From positions 1-64,000 of the forward strand of contig CABUQW010000004.1 in NCBI GenBank assembly GCA_902493895.1: a stretch of 64,000 nucleotides of DNA, given 5' to 3'. This document shows positions 41,110 to 49,332 of this stretch, in pieces (position 1 is the first letter of the stretch; the number at the start of each line of letters is the position of its first letter). A program made the position numbers and the translations under genes. The notes beneath the pieces are model-generated. The model was not told the origin of the DNA. It was given only the letters and a program-made list of their open reading frames with translations, and ran no database searches. This stretch comes from an uncultured Collinsella sp. (lineage in GTDB: Bacteria; Actinomycetota; Coriobacteriia; Coriobacteriales; Coriobacteriaceae).

Positions 41110-43164
41110 TTACATAATGCCGCAGAACGCGAGCAGCATGTCGATGAGCTTGATGAATACGAACGGGGCAACGATGCCGCCCAGACCCCACACGAGCAGG
41201 TTGTGGGTCAGCAGCTGTCCGGACGGGACCTCGCGGTACTTAACGCCCTTCAGCGCGGCCGGGATCAACGCGACGATAACGAGCGCGTTATAGATGATGG
41301 CCGAAAGAACCGCGGACAGCGGGCTTGCCAGACCGAGGATGTTAAGCGCGCCCAGTCCCGGATAGATCGGAGAGAACAGCGCCGGGATGATGGCGAAGTA
41401 CTTCGCCATGTCGTTGGCCACCGAGAAGGTCGTGAGCGAACCGCGGGTCATGAGCAGCTGCTTGCCAATACGCACGACCTCGATGAGCTTGGTAGGGCTG
41501 GAGTCGAGGTCGACCATGTTGCCGGCCTCCTTGGCAGCCTGGGTGCCCGTGTTCATGGCCACGGCGACGTCGGCCTGGGCCAGAGCGGGCGCATCGTTGG
41601 TGCCGTCGCCGGTCATGGCGACCAGGTGGCCCTCACGCTGGAACTCGCGGATCTTCTCGAGCTTGCCCTCGGGGGTGGCCTCGGCCAGGAAGTCGTCAAC
41701 GCCGGCCTCGGCGGCGATTGCCGCGGCGGTGAGTGGGTTGTCGCCCGTCACCATGATGGTCTTGATGCCCATCTTGCGCAGGTCTGCGAACTTCTCCTTA
41801 ACGCCGGACTTGATGATGTCCTTGAGGTACACAACGCCCAGCACGCGGCAGTTCTTGGTCACGACCAGCGGGGTGCCGCCGGCCTTGGCGATGCGCTCGA
41901 CGGCCTCGTCGCACTCCTGGGAGAACACGCCGCCGGCTGCCTCCACATAGGTGCGCACGGAATCGGCAGCGCCCTTGCGGATCTCATTGCCCTCGTAGTT
42001 CACACCGGACATGCGGGTCGCCGCGGTGAAGGGGATGAACTCCATACCCTTATCCTCGAGTGTGCGGCCGCGCAGACCGAACTGCTCCTTGGCGAGCACG
42101 ACGATGGAACGGCCTTCGGGGGTCTCGTCGGCCAGCGAGGAAAGCTGGGCGGCATCGGCCAGCTCCGCGGGATCGATGCCGTCGACCGGGATGAACTCGG
42201 CGGCTTGGCGGTTACCCAGGGTGATGGTGCCGGTCTTGTCGAGCATGAGGATGTCGACGTCGCCGGCGGCCTCGATGGCGCGGCCGGACATGGCCAGCAC
42301 GTTGGCCTCGTTCAGACGGCTCATGCCGGCGATGCCGATGGCGGAAAGAAGGGCGCCGATGGTAGTAGGAGCCAGGCACACGAGCAGCGCCACGAGCGTG
42401 GTCACGGCCGTGGGGTTGTCCATGTCGTTAAGACCGACCGAGAAGCAGGAGTAACAATACAGGGCCAGCGTGACCAGGATAAAGACGATGGAGAGGGCCA
42501 CCAGGAAGATCTCCAGAGCGATCTCGTTAGGGGTCTTCTTGCGCGCGGCACCCTCGACCATCGCGATCATCTTGTCCAGGAAGCTCTGGCCGGGCTCACT
42601 GGAGATCTTGACGATGATCCAGTCGGACAGCACCGTGGTACCGCCGGTAACGGCAGAGCGGTCGCCGCCGGCCTCGCGGACCACGGGGGCGGACTCGCCG
42701 GTGATGGCGGACTCGTCAACGGAAGCAGCGCCCTCGATGACGTCGCCGTCGCCGGGAATCTGCTCGCCGGCGCGTACGATCACCAGGTCGCCGCGCGTGA
42801 GCTCGGTGCCGGGAACGACGGTGAAGTGCTCCTTGTCCTCAACGGACTCGATGCGATGGGCCTCGACATCCTTCTTGGCCGCACGCAGGGAATCGGCCTG
42901 GGCTTTACCGCGGCCCTCGGCAAGCGCCTCGGCGAAGTTCGAGAACAGGTCGGTAAGCCACAGGATGACCGCGATGGCGACCACATAGTAGGTGGGCACA
43001 CCCGCGTCCTGCACACCGAAAATGGAAGCGACGGCCAGGACGGAGGTCATGACGGCGGAAAGCCACACCAGGAACATGACCGGGTTTTGAATCTGGACGC
43101 GAGGATCCAGCTTGGCAAACGAGTCGCGGACCGCGCGGCCCATCATGTCTTTTTGCATAGTCAT
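41110..43164 (-). CDS. kdpB: Potassium-transporting P-type ATPase KdpB
   Basis: The 684-aa ATP-hydrolysing subunit has the phosphorylation motif DKTGTITLG (about residue 309), the actuator loop TGESAPV, the hinge GDGTNDAPALAQ, and seven membrane helices. AAGGAGG lies 10 bases before the chosen ATG. It is 16 bases after kdpA and 12 before kdpC. Confidence 0.97.
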   Translation of the reverse strand: MTMQKDMMGRAVRDSFAKLDPRVQIQNPVMFLVWLSAVMTSVLAVASIFGVQDAGVPTYYVVAIAVILWLTDLFSNFAEALAEGRGKAQADSLRAAKKDVEAHRIESVEDKEHFTVVPGTELTRGDLVIVRAGEQIPGDGDVIEGAASVDESAITGESAPVVREAGGDRSAVTGGTTVLSDWIIVKISSEPGQSFLDKMIAMVEGAARKKTPNEIALEIFLVALSIVFILVTLALYCYSCFSVGLNDMDNPTAVTTLVALLVCLAPTTIGALLSAIGIAGMSRLNEANVLAMSGRAIEAAGDVDILMLDKTGTITLGNRQAAEFIPVDGIDPAELADAAQLSSLADETPEGRSIVVLAKEQFGLRGRTLEDKGMEFIPFTAATRMSGVNYEGNEIRKGAADSVRTYVEAAGGVFSQECDEAVERIAKAGGTPLVVTKNCRVLGVVYLKDIIKSGVKEKFADLRKMGIKTIMVTGDNPLTAAAIAAEAGVDDFLAEATPEGKLEKIREFQREGHLVAMTGDGTNDAPALAQADVAVAMNTGTQAAKEAGNMVDLDSSPTKLIEVVRIGKQLLMTRGSLTTFSVANDMAKYFAIIPALFSPIYPGLGALNILGLASPLSAVLSAIIYNALVIVALIPAALKGVKYREVPSGQLLTHNLLVWGLGGIVAPFVFIKLIDMLLAFCGIM

Positions 43165-43180
43165 AAATCTGCGCCCTCCT

Positions 43181-45004
43181 TTACGCAATCATCTGGAAGA
43201 ACTCGGCAACGGGGCCAAGCGCCAGGGCCGGGAAGAAGCTCAGGGCACCGATCAGCAGAACGATGAACACGAGCAGGAATACGAACATGCCGTTAGTGGT
43301 AGACAGGGTACCGGCGCTCTCGGCGACCTTGCCCTTCTTGGCCAGCGAGCCGGCGATAGCCAGCGTACCGATGATAGGCATGAAGCGGGCGAACAGCATC
43401 TCGAGGCCGAGCATGACGTTGATCCAGGGAATGTTGCAGTTCATGCCTGCAAACGCCGAGCCGTTGTTGCCGCCGCATGAGGTGAAGGCATACAGCGCCT
43501 CGGAGAAGCCGTGCGCGCCACCATTGTTGAGCTGGTCGGCAAGACCGGGCACCATGCAGGCGATGGCCGAGCACACCAGAATGGCAAACGGAGTTGCCAA
43601 GCACAGGACAACTGCCCAGCGCATCTCGCCCGGCTCGATCTTCTTGCCCAGGAACTCAGGCGTGCGTCCGACCATGAGGCCGGCGATGAACACTGTGAGG
43701 ATGGCGAAGCCGATCATGCCGTACAGGCCGCAGCCCACGCCGCCGAAGACGACCTCGCCCAGAGCAATCTGGAGCATCTGGACAAAACCGCCCAGCGGGG
43801 TGTAGGAGTCGTGCATGGAGTTAACCGAGCCGTTGGAAGCAGCCGTCGTGAAAGCGGACCAGGTAGAAGAGGAGGCGATACCGAAACGGCTCTCCTTGCC
43901 TTCCATGTTGCCGCCGGCCTGGCCGTCGGTCATCTCGATATTGACCGCTCCGCCATCGGCCAGCTGCGGGGTGCCCGCATGCTCGTTGACGGCGATGATG
44001 CCGGTGAAGATCACCAGCAGGATGAACATGGCGGCAAAGATGGCCTTGCCCTGCTTGGTGTTCTTGACGCCGATACCGAAGGCGAAGCAACAGGCGGCCG
44101 GGATCAGCAGCAGGCTGGTCATCTCGATGATGTTGGTGAAGGCACTGGGGTTCTCATACGGATGGGCGGAGTTCACGCCGAAGAAGCCGCCGCCGTTGGT
44201 GCCGGACTGCTTGATGGCGACCTGAGGAGCCGCGGGACCCTGGGGCAGGAACTGCTCGGTGACCACGCGCGCGCCCTCGACAACCTTGCCGTCGACCTTG
44301 ACCGTGTCGCCCTCAATCTGGGCGCCGTCGATGACGCTCCAGCCGCCGTCTGCATTAGGCTGAACAGCGACGGGTTCTACGAGCTCAGCCTTCTGAGCCG
44401 GCTGGAAGTTGGAGATGACGCCACCGGCAGCCAGGCAGATGCCGAACACGAGGTTCAGCGGGATGAGCACATACAGGACGGTGCGGGTGAGGTCGACCCA
44501 GAAGGAACCCAGACCCTGCTCCTTGACCTGACGGAAGCCGCGGATCAGCGCGAACATGACCGCGATACCGGTGCCAGCGGAAACGAAGTTCTGCACAGTG
44601 AGACCCATGAACTGCACAAGGTAGGACAGGGTGGTCTCACCGGAGTAGGACTGCCAGTTGGTGTTGGTTATGAAGGAAGCAGCCGTATTGAACGACAGGT
44701 CCCATGACACACCCGGCAGGTGCTGGGGATTGCCTGGCAAGAAGGACTGAAGCGCCTGGAGTGCCACAAGAGTCACGAGGCCGATCCCCGAAAAGACCAG
44801 CACGCTCGCCAGATAGCGCCTACACCCCATCTGTTCTGCCGCGTCGATGCGAAGCAGACGATAGACGCCACGCTCCACAGGAGCAATCACAGGCGACAGG
44901 AACGTATGCTCACCATCCATGATATGGGCCATGAACCGACCGAGCGGAACGGCCAGGACGACGAGTACGGCAAAGTACAAGATGTACTGAATCGCAGCGT
45001 CCAT
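43181..45004 (-). CDS. kdpA: Potassium-transporting ATPase channel subunit KdpA
   Basis: The 607-aa K+-channel-like subunit has the four selectivity-loop regions (SFNTAASFITNTNWQSYSGE; QSGTNGGGFFGVNSAHPYENP; FTTAASNGSVNSMHDSYTP; TSCGGNNGSAFAG) that bind K+. About ten membrane helices. It is 3 bases after kdpF. Confidence 0.97.
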   Translation of the reverse strand: MDAAIQYILYFAVLVVLAVPLGRFMAHIMDGEHTFLSPVIAPVERGVYRLLRIDAAEQMGCRRYLASVLVFSGIGLVTLVALQALQSFLPGNPQHLPGVSWDLSFNTAASFITNTNWQSYSGETTLSYLVQFMGLTVQNFVSAGTGIAVMFALIRGFRQVKEQGLGSFWVDLTRTVLYVLIPLNLVFGICLAAGGVISNFQPAQKAELVEPVAVQPNADGGWSVIDGAQIEGDTVKVDGKVVEGARVVTEQFLPQGPAAPQVAIKQSGTNGGGFFGVNSAHPYENPSAFTNIIEMTSLLLIPAACCFAFGIGVKNTKQGKAIFAAMFILLVIFTGIIAVNEHAGTPQLADGGAVNIEMTDGQAGGNMEGKESRFGIASSSTWSAFTTAASNGSVNSMHDSYTPLGGFVQMLQIALGEVVFGGVGCGLYGMIGFAILTVFIAGLMVGRTPEFLGKKIEPGEMRWAVVLCLATPFAILVCSAIACMVPGLADQLNNGGAHGFSEALYAFTSCGGNNGSAFAGMNCNIPWINVMLGLEMLFARFMPIIGTLAIAGSLAKKGKVAESAGTLSTTNGMFVFLLVFIVLLIGALSFFPALALGPVAEFFQMIA

Positions 45005-45007
45005 AGT

Positions 45008-45094
45008 TTACGAATCACTCCTCATCAGAATGTAGATGTAATAGATAAGAAGTCCAATGCAGACGACTCCGATGATGGGAATGAGGATGTCCAT
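45008..45094 (-). CDS. kdpF: KdpF small membrane subunit (28 aa)
   Basis: Too short for usual ORF cut-offs: MDILIPIIGVVCIG followed by LLIYYIYILMRSDS, a single membrane helix with the length and composition of KdpF, which stabilises the KdpABC complex through lipid-like packing. The ATG follows AAAGGGGCGG. It is the first gene of kdpFABC, ending 3 bases before the kdpA start. Confidence 0.9.
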   Translation of the reverse strand: MDILIPIIGVVCIGLLIYYIYILMRSDS

Positions 45095-45207
45095 TTACCG
45101 CCCCTTTCACACGCGGTCCGATGTCTCGGACGCCTGCCCTCGCAAGCGTCTGGGGACAGTAAACGCTTCTAGGGATTAAAGAGGCGTGAGGGCCGGGGCT
45201 CACGTCC

Positions 45208-45227
45208 TTAAGATGCCGTAAAGATGC
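45208..45227. promoter_or_regulatory. Candidate KdpE binding site in the divergent kdp promoter region
   Basis: A direct repeat, TTAAGATGC and TAAAGATGC, has an 11-bp period and lies about 110 bases before kdpF and about 110 before kdpD. OmpR-family regulators such as KdpE bind tandem half-sites one helical turn apart. Exact -35/-10 boxes were not assigned. Confidence 0.5.
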
Positions 45228-45338
45228 AGGTAGAAAGCACTATTGCAGCTGCAGTGCGCCTATACTCGACCTCGCGAGCATACAGTGGTGTCTTCACCGC
45301 GTATGCACGCATGGACAACGCTTCAGAAAGGCTACGCT

Positions 45339-48074
45339 ATGCAGCGCGACGCATCGGACACTCGCGTCAATCCAGACCTCATCCTCAAGGCAATTGAGAA
45401 AGACGGGGTCGCCGATGACACTCGAACCAGCCGGGGACACCTCAAAATTTTCTTTGGCTACGCTGCTGGCACAGGCAAAACCTATGCGATGCTTCAAGCC
45501 GCCCACGCCGCCAAGCGGCGAGGTGTCGACGTCGTCGCGGGATACATCGAGCCGCACGAACGTCCGGCAACTGCCCATCTTGCACAAGGGCTTGAGAACG
45601 TGCCCTGTAAACTCATCGAGCACAACGGCATTGCGCTCGGCGAGTTCGATCTAGATGCGGCTATCGAACGCGCCCCTCAGCTCATCCTTGTCGACGAGCT
45701 CGCCCATACGAATGCGCCGGGGTCTCGCCACGACAAACGCTATCAAGACGTCGAGGAACTTCTACATGCGGGCATCGACGTCTATACGACCGTGAACGTT
45801 CAGCATATCGAGAGCCTAAACGACATGGTTGCATCCATCACCGGCGTTGTCGTGAGCGAACGAATCCCCGACCGTATCTTCGATGATGCCGACCAGGTCG
45901 AGCTCGTCGACATAGAGCCCGAAGACCTACTTGAGCGCCTTCGTGCCGGCCTCGTCTACCGTCCCGCACAAGCCGACCGAGCGCAACAGCATTTTTTTAC
46001 CGTCGAAAACCTCACCGCACTCCGAGAAATCGCGCTGCGCCGCTGCGCCGATCGCACCGGCCACCTCACAGACGCCGCACGCGTGCTGGGAAACCGTGAC
46101 TACTACACCAAGGAGCGTATCTTAGTCTGTGTCTCCCCGGCGCCGACCAATCCCCGCATCGTCCGTGCCGCCGCACGCATGGCGAAAGCGTTTCGCAGCG
46201 AGCTCGTCGCCCTGTTCGTAGAGAGCCCGCGCACGCAAGCCATGAGCGATGATGAGCGAGCCAAGCTTGCAGCCAATATCGCCCTAGCCGAGCAGCTCGG
46301 AGCACATATGGAAACCGTCTATGGCGACGACGTCGCGTTTCAGATCTCCGAGTTCGCGCGCCTGTCGGGTATTTCGAAGATCGTCATGGGGCGCACGGGC
46401 GAGCACAGCAGCGTCCGTCAGGCCCTCTTTGGCCGCAAATCTCTCGTAGAACAGCTCATAACATTCGCCCCGAACCTCGACATTTACATCATTCCAGAGC
46501 AGTCGACTCCGCCCTCCCGACCCAAAGGACGCCGCCATGCGCTCGCCCTGCAGCCGCCCAGCAGCCGAAACGTGCTTCGCACGCTGGCCCTCTCTCTTGT
46601 CGCCACGGCGATCGGCACGGCTTTCCGCCATCTGGGATTTGCCGATTCCAGCATCATATCCCTCTATATCCTCACGGCCCTGCTGACCGCCGTCACCACG
46701 ACGGGGCGTATCTGCACGATCGTATCGAGCGTGCTCTCTGTAGTGCTTTACAACTTCTGCTTCGTCACGCCTCTGTTTTCGCTCGCCAGCTACGACCGAA
46801 GCTATCTGGTCACGTTCGGCATCATGTTCGCTACCGCTATGGTCGCCGGCGAGTTAACTGCGCGCATCGCCGACAATGCCCGTACCTCCGCCGAGAACGC
46901 ATTCAAAACGCGCGTACTCCTCGAAACGAACCAGCTCTTGCAGCAAGCCCATAGCGCGGAGGAGTGCGCCCGCGTCGCCATGAACCAACTCGTCAAACTG
47001 CTAAAACTCGACGTGGTCTTCTACCCCGCCGAACACGGCACGCTCGGCAAGGCACTCTATGAGTCCGCTGGCACCGAAAACCGATCCGCGCCGCTGCTCA
47101 CCGACTACGAGCGCGCCGTTGCAACCTGGACCTACACCAACAACAAGCGCGCGGGCGCAAGCACGCGAACCCTGCCTGAGGCGCGCTGTCTCTACCTCGC
47201 GGTTCGCACCGGCGACAAGGTATTCGGTGTCATCGGCATCGCCCTGGAGGGGCGCGAGATCGAAGCCTTCGAGCATTCGATCGTCCTATCTATCGTAGGT
47301 GAATGCGCCTTGGCGCTCGAAAGCGACCGGGCGGCGCAAGAGCGCGAAGAGGCTGCGGTCTTGGCGAAAAACGAGCAGCTGCGCGCCAACCTTTTGCGCT
47401 CCATCGGCCACGATTTGAGGACACCCCTCACGGCTATATCCGGATCTGCGGCAATCCTTCGGAAGAGCGACGAGAAGCTCAGCCTCGAACAACGCTGCGA
47501 TCTTGCCGATGCCATCTACGACGACTCCCTCTGGCTTATCGATACCGTGGAAAACCTCCTCGCCATCACACGCGTCGAGGACGGCACCATTCGCCTCAAC
47601 TTAACATCCGAGCTCATCGACGAGGTCATCGAGGCCGCCCTCAGCCATGTCGCCCAAGCATCGCATGGACGTGCCGTCACCATCGAGCACACTGACGACA
47701 TCCTGCTGGTACGCATCGACGTCCATCTCATCATGCAGGTGCTTACGAATCTCATCATGAACGCCTTCAAATACACGCCCGAGGACTCGACTGTCACCAT
47801 CAGCGCACGTCGCGAGGGTGAGTTCATCGTGGTGGACGTCGCAGACGATGGGCCGGGTGTAGCAGACTGCGACAAGCCTCATATCTTTGAGCGCTTCTTC
47901 ACCTCAAGCAATACGCGGCCCGTGGATTCGCGTCGAAGCATCGGCCTTGGGCTGTCGCTCTGCCGCTCCATCGTGGAGGCGCATGGCGGCGTCATCGAAG
48001 TTCGCGACAACTACCCCCATGGGGCCGTCTTCCGTTTTACCCTGCCTGCCGAGGAGATCGAGATTCATGAATAA
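45339..48074 (+). CDS. kdpD: Osmosensitive K+ sensor histidine kinase KdpD
   Basis: The 911-aa membrane kinase has a KdpD domain with Walker A GYAAGTGKT (40-48) and Walker B LILVDELAHTNAPG, a Usp domain (about 250-370), four clustered membrane helices (about 405-510), a GAF-like region, HisKA with the phospho-His in SIGHDLRTPL (about 690), and a HATPase domain (DDGPGV; IGLGLSLCRSIVEAHGG). It senses K+ limitation and phosphorylates KdpE. AAAGG precedes the chosen ATG; an ATG 12 codons upstream is possible. Divergent from kdpFABC. Confidence 0.96.
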   Translation: MQRDASDTRVNPDLILKAIEKDGVADDTRTSRGHLKIFFGYAAGTGKTYAMLQAAHAAKRRGVDVVAGYIEPHERPATAHLAQGLENVPCKLIEHNGIALGEFDLDAAIERAPQLILVDELAHTNAPGSRHDKRYQDVEELLHAGIDVYTTVNVQHIESLNDMVASITGVVVSERIPDRIFDDADQVELVDIEPEDLLERLRAGLVYRPAQADRAQQHFFTVENLTALREIALRRCADRTGHLTDAARVLGNRDYYTKERILVCVSPAPTNPRIVRAAARMAKAFRSELVALFVESPRTQAMSDDERAKLAANIALAEQLGAHMETVYGDDVAFQISEFARLSGISKIVMGRTGEHSSVRQALFGRKSLVEQLITFAPNLDIYIIPEQSTPPSRPKGRRHALALQPPSSRNVLRTLALSLVATAIGTAFRHLGFADSSIISLYILTALLTAVTTTGRICTIVSSVLSVVLYNFCFVTPLFSLASYDRSYLVTFGIMFATAMVAGELTARIADNARTSAENAFKTRVLLETNQLLQQAHSAEECARVAMNQLVKLLKLDVVFYPAEHGTLGKALYESAGTENRSAPLLTDYERAVATWTYTNNKRAGASTRTLPEARCLYLAVRTGDKVFGVIGIALEGREIEAFEHSIVLSIVGECALALESDRAAQEREEAAVLAKNEQLRANLLRSIGHDLRTPLTAISGSAAILRKSDEKLSLEQRCDLADAIYDDSLWLIDTVENLLAITRVEDGTIRLNLTSELIDEVIEAALSHVAQASHGRAVTIEHTDDILLVRIDVHLIMQVLTNLIMNAFKYTPEDSTVTISARREGEFIVVDVADDGPGVADCDKPHIFERFFTSSNTRPVDSRRSIGLGLSLCRSIVEAHGGVIEVRDNYPHGAVFRFTLPAEEIEIHE

Positions 48075-48771
48075 TGCCGCTAAGCCACGCGTCCTCTTGG
48101 TCGAAGATGACCTGACCGTTCAAAACCTCGTTTCGACCGCGCTTGACCTTCACGGCTATGTCGTGAGCAAGGTTTGCAACGGCCAGGCCGCCATCATGGA
48201 TGCGGTGTCGCACGGCCCCAGCCTCATCATGCTCGACCTCGGCCTTCCCGACATTGACGGTATCGAGGTCATCACGAAGATCCGAAGTTGGTCGGCAGTC
48301 CCCATTATCGTCATTTCGGCGCGCACCGAAGATTCCGACAAGATTGCAGCACTTGACGCAGGGGCAGACGACTACCTCACCAAGCCCTTTTCTGTGGATG
48401 AGTTGCTCGCGCGCGTCCGTGCGAATTTGAGGCGCTCCTCGATGGCGTCGAGCGAGTCGACAGAAGCGAGCACGTTCGACAACGGTCCGCTGCATATCGA
48501 CTACGCCGCGGGATACGCTACGAAAGACGGACGCGAACTCTCGCTCACCCCAACCGAGTACAAATTGCTCGTCCTTCTGGCGAAAAACGTCGACAAGGTG
48601 CTCACCCACACCTTCATCACCCGCGAGATATGGGGCACGAGCTGGGACAGCGATCTGGCGAGCCTGCGCGTGTTCATGCGCACCCTGCGCAAGAAGATCG
48701 AGGCAGACCCCTCTCACCCCAAGATGATTCAGACGCACATGGGTGTCGGGTACCGCATGCAGCGTCTCTAG
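48067..48771 (+). CDS. kdpE: Response regulator KdpE
   Basis: The 234-aa OmpR/PhoB-type regulator has a receiver with Asp14/Asp15 and phospho-acceptor Asp57 (LIMLDLGLPDIDG), Lys in TKPFSVDEL, and a C-terminal winged helix (SLTPTEYKLLVLL; SLRVFMRTLRKKIE). The ATG overlaps the end of kdpD by 8 bases, with GAGGAG inside kdpD as its site. It activates kdpFABC. Confidence 0.96.
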   Translation: MNNAAKPRVLLVEDDLTVQNLVSTALDLHGYVVSKVCNGQAAIMDAVSHGPSLIMLDLGLPDIDGIEVITKIRSWSAVPIIVISARTEDSDKIAALDAGADDYLTKPFSVDELLARVRANLRRSSMASSESTEASTFDNGPLHIDYAAGYATKDGRELSLTPTEYKLLVLLAKNVDKVLTHTFITREIWGTSWDSDLASLRVFMRTLRKKIEADPSHPKMIQTHMGVGYRMQRL

Positions 48772-48785
48772 CCCGCCCAACAAAA

Positions 48786-48852
48786 AGTTGCGGTGGAATA
48801 CGGAGTAGATAAGGCTTTTCACAGCCAAAACAGTCCGTATTTCACCGCAACT
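48786..48852. repeat. Palindromic repeat family C, copy 3 (67 bp)
   Basis: Nearly identical to 40377-40443, including the loop. It starts 15 bases after the kdpE stop, so the two copies bracket the whole kdp region. Confidence 0.9.
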
Positions 48853-48909
48853 GATTTAACGATACCCAAAAAATACTCTTCAGTTCGCCTCGCTCGCGCT
48901 CAAATGCGC

Positions 48910-48945
48910 AAAGCGCCCCGCGAACGAATGCCCACGGGGCGCTTT
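48910..48945 (-). terminator. Terminator hairpin of the feo cluster's last gene
   Basis: The perfect 11-bp stem AAAGCGCCCCG/CGGGGCGCTTT lies 12 bases after the small Cys-rich gene. The flanking T/A residues make it usable on both strands. Confidence 0.75.
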
Positions 48946-48957
48946 GATGTCCGGACC

Positions 48958-49158
48958 TTATTTGATACCGCGGCCCAGGTCTTCGGCGATTTTGTCCACG
49001 CCCTTAAGTGCGGCGCACGTCTTTTTGTTGGAGCAATGCCCGGTGCAAACGCCACCCTGAGCGCAGTCGGCGCAGGTGCCCTTACGGTGGATGCGCACGC
49101 ATACCGCGACAAACGCAATACCGATAACAGCCAGTACAACAATATCGATAGGTGCCAT
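48958..49158 (-). CDS. FeoB-associated Cys-rich membrane protein
   Basis: The 66-aa protein has one N-terminal membrane helix (about 4-22) followed by a Cys-rich segment (GTCADCAQGGVCTGHCSNKKTCAA), the pattern of the FeoB-associated Cys-rich family found next to feoB. It probably assists ferrous iron transport. GGAGG precedes the ATG. It lies 175 bases after feoB beyond a terminator. Confidence 0.85.
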   Translation of the reverse strand: MAPIDIVVLAVIGIAFVAVCVRIHRKGTCADCAQGGVCTGHCSNKKTCAALKGVDKIAEDLGRGIK

Positions 49159-49269
49159 AGCAAGCCTCCTCTAGTTAACCATCACTTACTTTACCCCATT
49201 CTCCACCTACCAAATAGGGACGGTTTATTTTGGTCGGTTTTATCTGCGGAAACGCCATATCTCCCCCAC

Positions 49270-49303
49270 CAAAAAGCCCGAGTGTCGCTGGGACACCCGG
49301 GCT
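49270..49303 (-). terminator. Intrinsic terminator of feoB
   Basis: The imperfect stem AGCCCGAGTGTC/GACACCCGGGCT is followed on the minus strand by TTTTTGG, 30 bases after feoB. Confidence 0.9.
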
Positions 49304-49332
49304 CGTGGAAAGGGGTTAATCCTTATTCGGAC

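Noticed and set aside
40276..43266. Very long plus-strand frame across kdpC-kdpB (996 codons)
   Set aside because: Antisense shadow of kdpB/kdpC typical of GC-rich coding DNA; His/Gly/Asp-rich translation without domains.
1448..48852. Repeated palindromes considered as CRISPR repeats
   Set aside because: Copies are dispersed over tens of kilobases, not arrayed with spacers, and no cas gene is present.
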